A stretch of DNA of 64,000 nt from positions 868,001 through 932,000 of the forward strand of contig NC_021284.1 of NCBI RefSeq assembly GCF_000400955.1, given 5' to 3'. Position numbers and translations under genes: made by a program. The stretch's first letter is position 1. Every line of letters begins with the position of its first letter. This DNA comes from Spiroplasma syrphidicola EA-1 (lineage in GTDB: Bacteria; Bacillota_I; Bacilli_A; Mycoplasmatales; Mycoplasmataceae). The notes beneath the pieces were generated by a model. It ran no database searches, was not told where the DNA came from, and was given only the letters and a program-made list of their open reading frames with translations. Positions 1 to 10,353 of the stretch are shown in pieces.

Positions 1-305
1 ACTGAATTACCATAATTTTGGCGCATTAAAACTGTTTCAATTTTTAAACCATCTTTTAATTTAAATAAAAATTTAACCGTTCCATCTTTTGATTCTTGTT
101 GGACAACAATTTCTAATTCTGATAAGGTATAAAATTCTTTTAATTTTTCACGATCACCTTTCGAAATATTTGTCATTTCATCAAATGATAAAATGTTTTT
201 AACATAAACTCAGTCAAATAACTGATCAGCTAAATATCTTTTAAAACCGTTTTCCACTAAACTACTTTGTAACTTTTCTTTTGTAAAATCAAAGAATGAT
301 TGCAT
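1..305 (-). CDS. rlmN: 23S rRNA (adenine-C2)-methyltransferase RlmN, N-terminal part
   Basis: The first 101 residues are present; the rest runs off the left edge. Visible blocks are an N-terminal region followed by [19 protein letters not shown], then [15 protein letters not shown] and [13 protein letters not shown]. These match the start of RlmN, the radical-SAM enzyme that methylates A2503 of 23S rRNA and A37 of some tRNAs. The radical-SAM cysteine cluster would lie beyond the window. The Trp in QLFDW is encoded by TGA. The start ATG at 305 follows a purine-rich leader (AGGTGAG). Family assignment is confident; completeness cannot be judged. Confidence 0.9.
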
Positions 306-426
306 AATTTTTCTACCTCACCTAACTTTATTTATTTTATCATAAAAAGGCCTTTTCTCCTTATTTCAATTACATTTTTCATCAAATGATAACTAAAAAA
401 GAAGGTTTTGTTTTTTTGGAAAAAAG

Positions 427-454
427 AAAAAGATTAACAAATGTTAATCTTTTT
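427..454 (-). terminator. Intrinsic terminator of ptsG
   Basis: A 12-bp stem (AAAAAGATTAAC / GTTAATCTTTTT) with a 4-base loop sits just past the ptsG stop and is followed, on the minus strand, by a T-rich run. Confidence 0.8.
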
Positions 455-457
455 TCC

Positions 458-2551
458 TTATTTTGTTTTTAAATTTGGATTATTAACCCGCATTTCTTGT
501 AATAATTCTCGCATATATGGTTTTAGAACTTCTTGTTCTCCCCCATAAACACATTGGACTGATTCGCCCCGAATTAAGACACCATTACATCCTCCTAAGG
601 ATTTAATTCCATCAGCATTAACAAGCGTGTTATCACTAACAGTAACTCTTAGCCGTGAAGCACATGAGTCAACCGCTTTAATGTTATCTGGCCCTCCTAA
701 GAATTCAATAATTTTACGAGCTTTTTCACGTTTTTGTTCGTCAGCACTACCTCGAGCAGTTGTTGAACTTTCATTGTTAGCTCCTTGAGCTCCTTTTGCT
801 TTAAAATCAGCTTTTGAATATAACTTCATATCCCCTTCATCACGACCTGGTAATTTAATTTTTCCATATTTAATCGCAAAGAAGAAAGCAAAGAAGTAGA
901 TTGGAGCATAAGCGGCACCAACAACAAGAATTCAATAGAAATTAGTTCCTTTATTTCCGATAAATGGTACGACTCCAAAGACAATAAAGTCAATTGTTCC
1001 CCCTGACACTGTCATTGTGGTATGAACATGTAGTAAGCCCATTAACATAAATGAAATAGCACATAATGGCATATGAACACCATAGAATAATCAAGGAGCT
1101 ACAAATAAGAATGTAAATTCGATTGGTTCTGTAATTCCTGTTAAGAAACATGTAAAGGCTGCTGAGAAATAGATCCCCATTACTTGTTTACGGTTTTGTT
1201 TTGGCACACTATATCACATTGCGACAGCGGCAGCTGGTAAACCAAACATCATGAATGGGAATTTTCCTGATTGGAAACGTCCTAAATTTAAGCCCATATG
1301 TTGAACCATTGTGAATGTAATATTATCATCAGCTAGGACTTTATACATAATTGTTTGATCCCCAACAGCTGAAATTGTTTCGGCATTTAATTTTGATACT
1401 CAAGTTAAAACATATGTCGCTGCTTCTCCCGGTTGCAACGCAGATAAATCTCCTGCTGGAATAAAGCCAGCATTTTGTAAGTCTTTTAAGAAATCCATGT
1501 ATTGTAAAGGATTATTTAAAACATTTTGAATTAAATCAGGCATTGATCCCCCAGCTTGTGTTCATCATAGTGGTGAATAGAACACGTGGTGAAGACCAAA
1601 AGGTACTAGTGATCGTTCAAAAACCTCAAAAATTAATGAATCTAATCCTCCTGGTAATTTTCCTGAGTTATTTCCAAATCATGCTAATCCTGTTCCAATT
1701 AATGGTCATAGCATCATAAAAATAAATGCTAATGGGATTACAGCAATAAAAGTAATAATTGGTACTAATTTAGTTCCACTAAAGAAACTAATTGCAGCTG
1801 GAAGTTGTGTTTTGTGAAAACGATTATATGCAAAAGCAGCAATCGCTCCAACAAAAATTCCGGCAAAAACTCCAGTATTTAGTGAATTAACCCCTAAATT
1901 ACTTGTTAACAGCGTTCCTTTAACAGCTCAAACTTCACCAGTATAGAATAATAGATTATATGAATCATTAATTACTGATGAGCCTTTAATGACAACAGCT
2001 GCATTTGGGTCTTCAACTAATTTTTGATAAATTGGACTATGTTTCATCCAATCCAGCAAGGCATTTGCATCCATTAAAACTGGATTAGCTAAGGAATCAC
2101 CATTAACTGTTAAGCCAACAATTGGATTTGCGATCCCATTAATATCAACAGTATATTGAATGTGTGAAAAAGCCCCACTTAATAATGACATTTGAATGGC
2201 ATTAAAAACTAAAAATCCAACAACTGATGTTAGGGCAGCAACCCCGGCATCTTCCGTATAAGCCATTGCGACAGAAATACAGAATAAGACTGGTAGATTT
2301 CCGAAGGCAATATCCCCCATTTTATTTAGGAAATTACCAAAAAATCAGATTCCAGTATTTGCATCAACTTTTGAAGTAATTGTTGCTCCAACGCCAAGAA
2401 AAATTCCGGCAATTGGTAACAAGGCAATTGGTAATAAAAAGGCTTTACTTAATTTACTCAATGTTGCCATTGTTTTTTGATTTGAACTTTTTCATCAACT
2501 GCGTGAAATAAAAGGCTTCGCTTTTTTAATAGCGCCAGTTGTATTTTTCAT
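458..2551 (-). CDS. ptsG: PTS glucose-type transporter, EIICB
   Basis: The protein has 697 residues. It takes up a hexose, probably glucose, and phosphorylates it with phosphate from HPr/EIIA. The N-terminal about 570 residues form the multi-span EIIC domain with [13 protein letters not shown] and [15 protein letters not shown], both characteristic of the glucose branch. A hydrophilic linker leads to a C-terminal EIIB domain (about residues 600-690) with the phospho-cysteine in [13 protein letters not shown]. There is no fused EIIA. Several Trp residues are TGA-coded, including two in a row near the N-terminus. The gene follows a small membrane-protein gene on the same strand and is divergent from an RpiR-type regulator, the likely controller. 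Glucose rather than another hexose is inferred from the motifs. Confidence 0.88.
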
Positions 2552-2597
2552 TGTTATTTTCCTTTCTAACTCTTTTTAAAATTTTTAGTAAAAAGTA

Positions 2598-2843
2598 TTA
2601 ATTTAGCGAGGAGATTAAAAGAATTAATCCTGTTACAGCGATTACATAAAAGAAAAAAGCAGCATAAATCAAAATATTTCTCTTAATATATGTCCATAAA
2701 TCAAGATTTAAATTTGATTTTTGATAATATTGATTACTTTGAGCTAGTTTTTTTCGTAAAAATAATCACAATAACAATAGAATTGTTGCTACAACAACCG
2801 AAAATAAAAACACCAATAAGTAAGTTAATGTTTCAGGTTTCAT
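2598..2843 (-). CDS. Small two-span membrane protein upstream of ptsG
   Basis: An 81-residue protein that I do not recognise. The first hydrophobic span is about residues 7-27 and contains a TGA-coded Trp. A basic segment (LRKKLAQSNQYYQ) follows, and a second span covers about residues 57-79. It starts MKPETLTYLLVFLF and ends in TAA, 46 bases before ptsG on the same strand, so cotranscription with the PTS gene is likely. It could be an accessory subunit or an unrelated small membrane protein. Confidence 0.6.
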
Positions 2844-2983
2844 GCTTTTAATATCCCTCTCTGTCATTTTGGTAAATAATTAATATTTTACTAATCATTT
2901 AATAGATTTATTATAAACCTAAAAAAATTTATAAAAAAGTTCCACCGATTAAAAAATTTTTTTAACAAATTATTTCCTAGAAA

Positions 2984-3011
2984 TTGCTATTTTTCAAATA
3001 TATTATAAAAT
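2984..3011 (+). promoter_or_regulatory. Promoter of the rpiR-type gene
   Basis: A -35 box TTGCTA at 2984-2989 and a -10 box TAAAAT at 3006-3011 are separated by 16 bases. The start site would be near 3018, just before the palindrome at 3024-3042. Confidence 0.5.
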
Positions 3012-3023
3012 AAATATGACCTT

Positions 3024-3042
3024 TTTGAAAATAATTTTCAAA
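3024..3042. promoter_or_regulatory. 19-bp perfect palindrome, candidate operator
   Basis: TTTGAAAATAATTTTCAAA is a perfect inverted repeat around one central base. It lies between the predicted promoter and the start of the RpiR-type gene, the position expected for an autoregulatory operator. Its binding protein is inferred only. Confidence 0.5.
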
Positions 3043-3068
3043 TCAGCAAACTTAGAGAAGGGAAAAAT

Positions 3069-3911
3069 ATGGCAAATAAATTACTAAATTTTAAGGTTGA
3101 TAATTTAACTGATGCAGAATTATCTGTTGTTAACAAAATTATTGAAAATCCGGAATTTTTTATCAGTAGAACAATTACAGAACTAGCAAAAGAATATTAT
3201 GTTTCAGAATCAACAATTACACGGTTAGCAAAACACCTAGGTTTTCAAAATATTAAAAAATTACAAATGCATATTTATAATCGTGCCCATTTTTTAAATC
3301 AAAATTATGAAACAAATGATAGTTTAAATTTAAAAAGTATTGCAAACAATATGCGCGTTTATTATTCTTATAGTATTCATGAAACAGTTGATAACATTGA
3401 TTTAAATGCTCTAGATGGTTTAATTAATGATTTGATTATTAAAAAGCGAATTTTTATCTTTGGAATTGGTAGCAGTTACTTAGCATGTCGGGTATTAAAT
3501 AGTAATTTAAATTTAATTGGCTACACTAGTTTTAGTACCGAAGATATCCATGCCCTAATGGTTATGATCCAAAATATTACCCCCGATGATTTATTAATTA
3601 TTTTCTCACGTTCGGGACGAACAAAAGAAGTTCAAAATGTTATTGCTTTAGCTGAAAAATTAAATTTAGTAATGGCAATTATTACATCTAACCACGACTT
3701 AAAACAACAATATTCATTCAAACACTTTATTTCTTTTGAAATTCATAGTGAAGACAAGCAGCGTTTCCCAGCGGTATCATCAAAAATAGTCCAAATGTTA
3801 GTTGCTGATATTATTTTTAACAGTATTTTAAAAATTAATCCCCGTTTAAATGCTAAAATTCTGGCGGCAAATGATTTAACTGAACAATGGAACAATATTG
3901 ATAAAAAATAA
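3069..3911 (+). CDS. MurR/RpiR-family transcriptional regulator
   Basis: The protein has 280 residues. The N-terminal about 80 residues form an RpiR-type helix-turn-helix (TITELAKEYYVSESTITRLAKHLGF gives the recognition helix). Residues about 120-260 are a SIS sugar-phosphate-binding domain with IFGIGSSYLA and DLLIIFSRSGRTKEV. The family senses phosphosugars and controls sugar-uptake genes. It is divergent from the ptsG unit, so that unit is the likely target along with itself. The start ATG follows an AGAAGGGA leader. The gene ends in TAA directly beside the left arm of the terminator split by the IS element. Confidence 0.85.
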   Translation: MANKLLNFKVDNLTDAELSVVNKIIENPEFFISRTITELAKEYYVSESTITRLAKHLGFQNIKKLQMHIYNRAHFLNQNYETNDSLNLKSIANNMRVYYSYSIHETVDNIDLNALDGLINDLIIKKRIFIFGIGSSYLACRVLNSNLNLIGYTSFSTEDIHALMVMIQNITPDDLLIIFSRSGRTKEVQNVIALAEKLNLVMAIITSNHDLKQQYSFKHFISFEIHSEDKQRFPAVSSKIVQMLVADIIFNSILKINPRLNAKILAANDLTEQWNNIDKK

Positions 3912-3941
3912 AAAAAGATGCTTTCAATGAATATGTCAAGA

Positions 3942-3966
3942 AAAATAGACACTTAAAAAGTTACTT
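3942..3966 (+). repeat. Left terminal inverted repeat of the IS
   Basis: It contains the core TAGACACTTAAAAAGTTA. It matches the reverse complement of 5165-5189 at 23 of 25 positions. The transposase stop codon lies inside it. Confidence 0.8.
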
Positions 3967-5128
3967 GAGGGAATGACTTTCTGTATTGAACAGGGCTCAT
4001 TCCTTTTAATTTGACTTGTGGTCTAAAATTGTTGTAAAAGTAGATATATTTAGGAAGATTTTCATTAATTCATTTAGCTGTTCGTTTTTTTCTTTTTATA
4101 TGATATAAAAATTCAGTTTTCATAGTGCCAAACCATGATTCTGTGTGGGCATTATCATAAGAGTTCCCACGTCTGGACATTGAAATTCTAATTCCAAGAT
4201 AATTGCATAATTTTTCATAATCAGAATTTGTATAATGAAAACCTTGATCTGATTGCAGTACTCAAGTTGATGGTTTTCCAGCTTTTACTCAAGAATTAAT
4301 TATATTTTTAAAAACAAATTCTGTTCCTAAATTATTACTTATTTGGTAGTCCAAAATTTCATTAGTATGAAAATCTTTAACAATTTATAAAAAGTAGGTT
4401 TTATCATTTGTTAGTAAATATGTTATATCTGTTCCTAATTTTTGATTAATATCTGTGGTTGAAAAATCTTGATTCATGATATTTTCATGTCTTTTACTAC
4501 CAGAAGATAATCGATAATTAAATTTTTTGACTCTAACAATTGACTTCAAGTTCATATTCTTCATATATCTATAAACAATATGTGGTTTTAAATTTCAGTT
4601 ATATAGTTTATTGATAATTAACGTTAGCATATTATATCCATAAATTTTCTTAAAACTTAGAAATAATGTTTTAATTATTTTTGCAATTGTATTATTTCAT
4701 TTATTAAATGCTTTCATACCACTATTAAATCAATTATAATAACCAGCTCTAGAAACATTTAAAATTTTACATAAATATTTAATCTTGTATTTTTTCTTTA
4801 AGGACCAAATCGTTTGGAATTTCTTCTTTTTCGATTTGATCAAGGACTTTTTTACATCTTGAATCATTTCAATATATTCAATTAATTCTTTTTTTGTCAT
4901 TTGTTCAAAGTTAAGATCTTTTGGTCGCCCTGTTCGGCGAATCCCTTTTGATTGTGGACCTTTCCCTGGTTCTAATGCTTTTTCGCCACTAATTTTAATT
5001 GCTTTTTTTCAACGAGATAAAGTTGTTGTTGTAATTTCAAATTTTTTAATTGTTTTTGCTCAACCATGTTCCTTATAATATTTTAAAATATTAAGTTTTT
5101 CGTTTTTTGTAAATCATTTTGTTCCCAT
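3953..5128 (-). pseudogene. IS3-family transposase with an internal TAA
   Basis: Read in one frame this is 391 codons with a TAA at codon 248 (4385-4387). The N-terminal about 100 residues are the OrfA-like HTH region, including KGIRRTGRPKDL. The OrfB-like part begins around IWSLKKKYKIKYLCKILNV and SRAGYYNW. The DDE residues are readable: D in LGTDITYLL, D in VLQSDQGFHYTNSDYEK, E in NSYDNAHTESWFGTMK. The stop separates the first D from the other two, so no full catalytic domain can be made without read-through. Total length is still a multiple of three, so the only visible lesion is this nonsense codon. OrfA- and OrfB-like parts are in the same frame. Confidence 0.82.
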
Positions 5129-5164
5129 AATAAAAGAATACCTTTCAATAAAATTATGACACAT

Positions 5165-5189
5165 AACTAACTTTTTATGTGTCTATTTT
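5165..5189 (-). repeat. Right terminal inverted repeat of the IS
   Basis: It carries the core TAGACACATAAAAAGTTA on the minus strand, two mismatches from the left copy. It lies upstream of the transposase start. Confidence 0.8.
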
Positions 5190-5218
5190 ATTGTAGGTAT
5201 TCACAAAAGCATCTTTTT

Positions 5219-6070
5219 TTATTTACTTCATCTTCAACGATAAGTTGTTAGACCAATACATACAACAATTAATCCGCATGATACAGCAAGATTAATAATA
5301 TTTTGTGTTGTCATAACTATATTACCCGTTGTAAAAATATCTAAAAATGGCTTAGCACAGTACCAATATGGTGAAATATAAACTAAATATTTCAACTCTG
5401 GAGCTGCTAAGATATAATCAATTGGAATTAACGCTCCGGTAAAGAACAATGAAGGGGTAAATAATAACCCTGAAAAAGCTCCTAATACGGCACGGCTAGT
5501 AAAGAAACTAGCTAATAATAGCCCAACTGCACTTGATAGAATTAAAACGATTAGCATAAATAATAGTGAGATTCCAAATGATTGGGGAAAAGCAACTTCT
5601 CATCCATAATTTCAACCATAGAATAATCCCCCACATAAGAAGGTTCAAAATAGACCAATTGTTGTCATTACAACCGAAGCTGAAATAACGGTAAAGATAA
5701 ACATATATGGTTTAACGCTTGTTGCCCCAATCCGTTTAAATAAAACAGAATCTTTAATTTCAATTAAAGTAAAGGGAACAACAAAGACCCCAACTGAAAT
5801 GGCTGGCATTAAAGCCATTGCCCCAATGATTTGTTGTAATTTACTAAATGTTTCTGCTTGTGAGACATTTGGTAAATTAATATATACTAAGCCCTCTAGT
5901 AATAGTAAACAAAATGGCATAATTGTTACATATAGTATTCCTGGTCCTCCCAAAAAGACCATTTTAAAAGTTAATTTAAAAAGTGGCAAAATTTTAACAT
6001 TAAAGTTAGATTTCTTATCCTTTTTCTTATTTTCTGTCATCATATCGACATTTTGTTTTATTGTTGTCAT
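5219..6070 (-). CDS. ABC-2 type transporter permease
   Basis: A 283-residue membrane protein with about six hydrophobic spans. It has the segment EIKDSVLFKRIGAT after the second span, which it shares with its upstream neighbour (DFKNSVLIKRIGAT), so the two are paralogues. This is the ABC-2 permease arrangement; with the ATPase two genes upstream they form an exporter of unknown substrate. The ATG lies inside the end of the preceding gene (13-base overlap), indicating translational coupling. Internal TGA codons are read as Trp, the last two in YRWRWSK at the C-terminus. Its stop abuts the right arm of the split terminator. Confidence 0.78.
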
Positions 6071-6936
6071 TTTGTTAACACCCCCGCTAATGTTCCAAAT
6101 ACACCAATTAATCCTAGCGAAACAAAAATATTAACATAGAATTCTCAGTTAATTGTAATTTTTCCGGTTAATCATAATTCAATTCCTGGGGTCATTGAAT
6201 ATTTAAACGGAATTAATCACCGAAGAATTTTTAGGACTTCAATTTGATCTAACAAGATAATTGGAATAAAGATTCCTAATAAAAATGATGATAGATTACT
6301 TAAAATTGTTACTGATGCCTGTAATCCTGGCATTGTTTTAAAAATGGCTGCAAAAGTTAACCCGATTGTTGTTGCAATAAAGAATGTTAACAGATAAAAA
6401 ACCATCATTAACGGCGTGTTATTATTAAAAGCAATTGATCAACCAAATTGTTCACCAGTTTTGCTGTCTTTAACTCAGGCAAACATTAAACCAGCTAATA
6501 ATAGGGTTCAAAAAATGGCAATAATAACCATTACAAAGGTAATTAGGATGTTAACTAAAATATAAAAACCTGGTCTTAAATCGGTTGCCCCAATTCGTTT
6601 AATTAAAACAGAATTTTTAAAATCAATAATAGCTGGAGGCAAGAAAGATAAACCAATCCCTAACACTTCCATAATCACCATCGCATTAACTAGTGAAGCA
6701 ATAATTTCTCTTTCACTCATTCCAGGCGTTGCGGCGGCTAATGCTTTATACGCAAAGCCTTCTAAAAATAATAAAATAACTGGAAATAATAAAGTAAAAA
6801 AGACATTCTCAATATTTTTTAAATAATATTTAACAACAATTATAGCTAATGGACCTGATTTTTGTAATTGCAAATGTAATTGTTTGCCTAATCGTTTTCC
6901 AACAACCCTTTCTTTTTTAATTTCAGTATTATTCAT
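6058..6936 (-). CDS. ABC-2 type transporter permease
   Basis: A 292-residue membrane protein with a short cytosolic N-terminus and about six spans. It contains DFKNSVLIKRIGAT and a later SNLSSFLLGIFIPIIL segment typical of ABC-2 permeases. It begins inside the end of the ATPase gene (8-base overlap) and ends inside the start of the second permease. ATPase plus two different permeases suggests a heterodimeric membrane part. Substrate is unknown. Confidence 0.78.
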
Positions 6937-7666
6937 TATTTTTTCCTCCTACTGGAGTTGGCTTGATTCCTTTTTTATAGTAATCAAATTTTGCTTTTGT
7001 ATAGTTAAAGACACTACCATATTCGGCAATAACTTTTTTAACGGTTGTTTCATCTTTGATTTCCCCATCATGAAGATAAACAATTCGTTCACAGAAACGT
7101 TGAATTTCTTCCATGTTATGAGAAACAAGTAACATTGCCCGATTTTTTTTAACAATATTTGCTTCTAAAAATTCAAAAATAGTTTCTTTTACTTCAATAT
7201 CTAACCCTGTAGAAACTTCATCTAAAATTACCAAATCAGGACGGTGAATAACTGATAATAAAATATTTAATCTTTGTTGTTGTCCCCCTGATAAACCTGA
7301 AATATTTTTTTTGGCAAATGAATCTAATTGATATGTTTTTAATAGGCCCATGATTTCTTCTTTAGAATATTTAATATCAAAAGTATCACAATAATATTTG
7401 ATCATATCTAATGATGAAATCCCAGCGGGATATTTTGAGTCCTGAAATTGAATTCCGATGATTAAATCATCTTTTTTAATAACCTCTCCACTGGTTGGTT
7501 TACGAATTCCGGCAATAATTTCACTTAAAGTAGATTTACCACTCCCATTAGCTCCAATTAAACCAACTCGTTCCCCGGCATTAATTTGTAAATTTATATC
7601 TTTTAAAGCATACTTATCCTTATATTTTTTTGAGACATTTTTAATATCCAAAATCATTTCGCTCAT
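6929..7666 (-). CDS. ABC transporter ATP-binding protein (exporter)
   Basis: A 245-residue ATPase with Walker A GANGSGKST, Q-loop IGIQFQDSKYPAG, signature LSGGQQQR and Walker B LVILDEVSTGLD, followed by the switch His in LLVSHNMEEIQ. All catalytic motifs are intact. It is the first gene of the permease set, and a PadR-type regulator lies 47 bases upstream on the same strand. A GGAGAAAG leader precedes the ATG. The PadR-ATPase-permease arrangement is known for drug or lantibiotic-resistance type exporters; that use is inference here. Confidence 0.9.
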   Translation of the reverse strand: MSEMILDIKNVSKKYKDKYALKDINLQINAGERVGLIGANGSGKSTLSEIIAGIRKPTSGEVIKKDDLIIGIQFQDSKYPAGISSLDMIKYYCDTFDIKYSKEEIMGLLKTYQLDSFAKKNISGLSGGQQQRLNILLSVIHRPDLVILDEVSTGLDIEVKETIFEFLEANIVKKNRAMLLVSHNMEEIQRFCERIVYLHDGEIKDETTVKKVIAEYGSVFNYTKAKFDYYKKGIKPTPVGGKNNE

Positions 7667-7713
7667 AACTTTCTCCTTTTCAATTTAACTTTTAAAATAA
7701 TTAAAGATGTTTT

Positions 7714-8028
7714 TTAATAATCACATTTCAATAAGTCTTGAACTTTATGCATAAATTTTTTTCATTCCCCTTCAAGGTTCTCTAAATAGGCTTTCCCTTT
7801 TTCGGTTAATCGATAATATTTTCGAATCGGACCGTCAGATAACTCCCCGATAAAAATCTCACAATAGTTATTAATGATTAACTTTTGTAAAATAGCATAA
7901 ACAGTTGATTTATTGATTTCAAGACGGGTATTTATTTGGTTATTAATCTCATAACCATACATATCTTGTTTATTAAGCATTTTTAGAATAACTAGCTCAA
8001 TAACACCCTTTTTTAACTGAACATCCAT
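7714..8028 (-). CDS. PadR-family transcriptional regulator
   Basis: A 104-residue winged-helix protein: KGVIELVILKMLNKQDMYGYEI, then STVYAILQKLIINNYCE, then GPIRKYYRLTEKGKAYLENL, the standard PadR order. I chose ATG 8028 (MDVQLKKGV) because GGAG lies six bases upstream; an ATG at 8040 is also possible. A TGA near the C-terminus is Trp. It leads the ABC-2 exporter genes and probably represses them. Confidence 0.85.
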
Positions 8029-8120
8029 TACTATCTCCATTCCTTTAATTATTTTCAATAGAATACTATCAAGACTAGTACATAAAGTCAACTACTCAAA
8101 TCATTTTTTGTAAAATAAAA

Positions 8121-8143
8121 AGGTTTTTATGCCTTAAAAACCT
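8121..8143 (-). terminator. Terminator after infB
   Basis: Arms AGGTTTTT and AAAAACCT with a short loop lie just beyond the infB stop and are followed by a T-rich stretch on the minus strand. Confidence 0.7.
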
Positions 8144-8152
8144 CATTAATAA

Positions 8153-10024
8153 TTATTTTGCCACTTCTTTTTGAGTATAGGCTTCAATAATATCATTTTC
8201 TTTAATATCATTATAGTTTTTAATCAAAATTCCACAGTCCATTCCATTTTTCGCTTCTTTTAAATCATCTTTGCCATGTTTTAATGAGGCAATTTCCCCT
8301 TGGTAAACAATAACCCCATCACGTAAAATATGAACTTTTGATTTCCGTGGAATAACCCCATCAATGACGTGACAACCAGCAATTGTCCCAATATCTGAGT
8401 GACGGAATGTTTGACGAACTTCCGCTTGTCCTGTTACTTCTTCAATAACTTCAGGATCTAACATTCCCTTTGCTGCCGCTTCAATTTCTTCTGTTACTTT
8501 ATAAATAATTGTATGTAAACGAATTTCCACACCCTCATCTTCGGCTTTTTTTCGCACATGCGCTGTTGGACGGACATTAAACCCAATAATAAAGGCATGA
8601 CTTGCTAATCCTAATGTAACATCACTTTCTGAAATTCCCCCAACAGTTGCCCGGATAATATTAATACGGACCCCTGGGATGCTAATTTTCATTAAACTTG
8701 ATTTTACTGCTTCAACTGTTCCCTGTGTATCGGCTTTTAAAATAATATTAATTTGTTTTAATTGGCCGTCCTTAATTTGCTCTGATAAGCGTTCTAATGA
8801 AAAAGCTTGATTTTTAAAACGTTTATTAATTGTATCAGTTGTTTTTCGTTTTGAAGCAACTTCGCGGGCTAATTTTTCATCTTGGAAAACCATAAACTTA
8901 TCTCCCGCATTTGGCACTTCACTTAAACCATGAATCATTACTGGTTGGGAAGGCCCAGCACTTTTAATTTTTTTCCCCGATTCATCCGTTAAATCACGAA
9001 CATAACCAAAACAATATCCAACAACTAACGCGTCTTTCATACTTAGTGTTCCTGATTGAACTAATAATGTTGCAACCGGTCCTAATCCTTTATCTAAGTG
9101 CGATTCAATTACTGTTCCTAAGGCAAAACGATTAGGATTTGCTTTCAGTTCGCTAATATCAGCAATTAATAAAATTGTTTCTAACAATTCATCAATTCCT
9201 TGGCGTTGCTTAGCACTGCCTTTAACATAAGGAACAGATCCTCCTCATTCTTCCGCTGTTAATTCTTCTTGAGCTAACTGCATCATGACATTATCGGGAT
9301 TTGCTCCTGGTTTATCCATCTTATTAATAAAGACAATAATTGGGACTCCAGCTGCTTTGGCGTGGTCAATTGCCTCTTTGGTTTGGGGCATCACCCCATC
9401 ATCAGCAGCAACAACTAAAATAACAATATCAGTTACTGCACTCCCGCGAGCACGCATTTGGGTAAAGGCCTCATGACCTGGCGTATCAACAAAAGTAATA
9501 AACTCATTATTTTTTGTTTTAATTTGATAAGCCCCAATATGTTGGGTAATACCCCCATGTTCACCACTAACAACATCCGAATTACGAATTGTATCTAATA
9601 ATGTTGTTTTACCATGGTCAACATGGCCCATAATTGTTACAATTGGTGGGCGTTTTGTTAATGTTTCTGCTGGGTCATTAATATCAAAAGTTTCTAATAA
9701 ATTTTCATGGGTTACTGATTTTTCTTTTTTAAAATCTAACCCTAATTCTAAACATAATTCCCCTAATTGTTCTTCTGAAAGATAAGTATTTTGGTTGAGC
9801 ATAATACCTTTCATAAAAAAATACTTAATAATTTCACTAACCGGTTTATTAATTTTTTTGGCAAAATCAGCAATTGTTAGTGCTTCTGAATAGACAAAAA
9901 CCCCCTCGTTAACGTGGGCTTCAACCACTTTTAATTGTGATTGAATCCGATTCCGTTGGTTTTTTGCTTGTATTTTTTTGTTTTTTTGATTACTAGTATT
10001 TTTTTGATTATTTCGATTATTCAT
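8153..10024 (-). CDS. infB: Translation initiation factor IF-2
   Basis: A 623-residue protein, short compared with most bacterial IF-2 because the N-terminal extension is brief and basic, as in other mollicutes. The GTPase domain has G1 [10 protein letters not shown]3 DTPGHEAF and G4 NKMD. Domains II and III and the C-terminal fMet-tRNA-binding domain follow, with a repeated beta-barrel near the end. One TGA in the middle of the G domain is Trp (EELTAEEWGGS). It is the last gene of the rimP-nusA operon and is followed by a terminator. Confidence 0.97.
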
Positions 10025-10053
10025 TCCATTACCCCCTTCTCTTAATATTTTTG

Positions 10054-10353
10054 TTACATTGTGATCAATCCAATTATTTGTTTCGCTAAATTAATATCAG
10101 TGATGCCAAAAACCTTGATATTATTTATCCCTAGTTTTTCATATAAGGTTGTTTCATTTAACAAATTAAAATACGGGATTTGGTAAAAAAAGCACTTTTG
10201 GGAAAATCGTTTTTCTTGCGTTTGCCCCATTGTTTTAACTGATAACACTAAAAAAACTTTCTTTTTCTTTATCTGTTCTAATAAAGTGCTACCGGTACTA
10301 ATTTTTCTGGCTTTCATGGCAAGACCAAGATAATTATACCCCTTTTCGTCCAT
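10054..10353 (-). CDS. ylxQ: YlxQ-like L7Ae-family RNA-binding protein
   Basis: A 99-residue protein with the L7Ae/L30e-type pattern: [17 protein letters not shown], a central [16 protein letters not shown] segment, and a C-terminal [18 protein letters not shown]. It sits between rnpM and infB, the standard place of ylxQ in Firmicutes. The ATG directly abuts the upstream stop codon. It probably binds structured RNA; its role is not well established. Confidence 0.82.
   Translation of the reverse strand: MDEKGYNYLGLAMKARKISTGSTLLEQIKKKKVFLVLSVKTMGQTQEKRFSQKCFFYQIPYFNLLNETTLYEKLGINNIKVFGITDINLAKQIIGLITM

Larger units (their letters stand above)
3934..5200 (-). mobile_element. IS3-family insertion sequence
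   Basis: A single rve-type transposase frame is bounded by 25-bp imperfect terminal inverted repeats (3942-3966 and 5165-5189, two mismatches). The outer ends are uncertain by several bases because weaker inverted similarity continues outward into the flanks, and no clear target-site duplication is visible. It is the only IS I see in the window. The transposase carries an internal stop, so the copy is probably not autonomous. Confidence 0.85.
3912..5218. terminator. Bidirectional terminator split by the IS element
   Basis: The left arm AAAAAGATGCTTT (3912-3924) begins directly after the stop of the RpiR-type gene. The right arm AAAGCATCTTTTT (5206-5218) directly abuts the stop of the convergent ABC permease gene. 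The arms are perfectly complementary over 13 bp and A/T-flanked, as for a terminator shared by two convergent genes. About 1.28 kb containing the IS lies between them. The alternative is that the arms belong to the element. Confidence 0.6.

Noticed and set aside
4841-4860. A6G slippery sequence (GTAAAAAAGTCC) in the transposase, as in IS3 -1 frameshifting
   Set aside because: The OrfA- and OrfB-like parts are already in the same frame here; slipping by -1 leads to a stop after about 22 codons.
5799-6134. Plus-strand open frame of about 110 codons
   Set aside because: It is the reverse strand of two real ABC permease genes, with no ribosome site and no family pattern.
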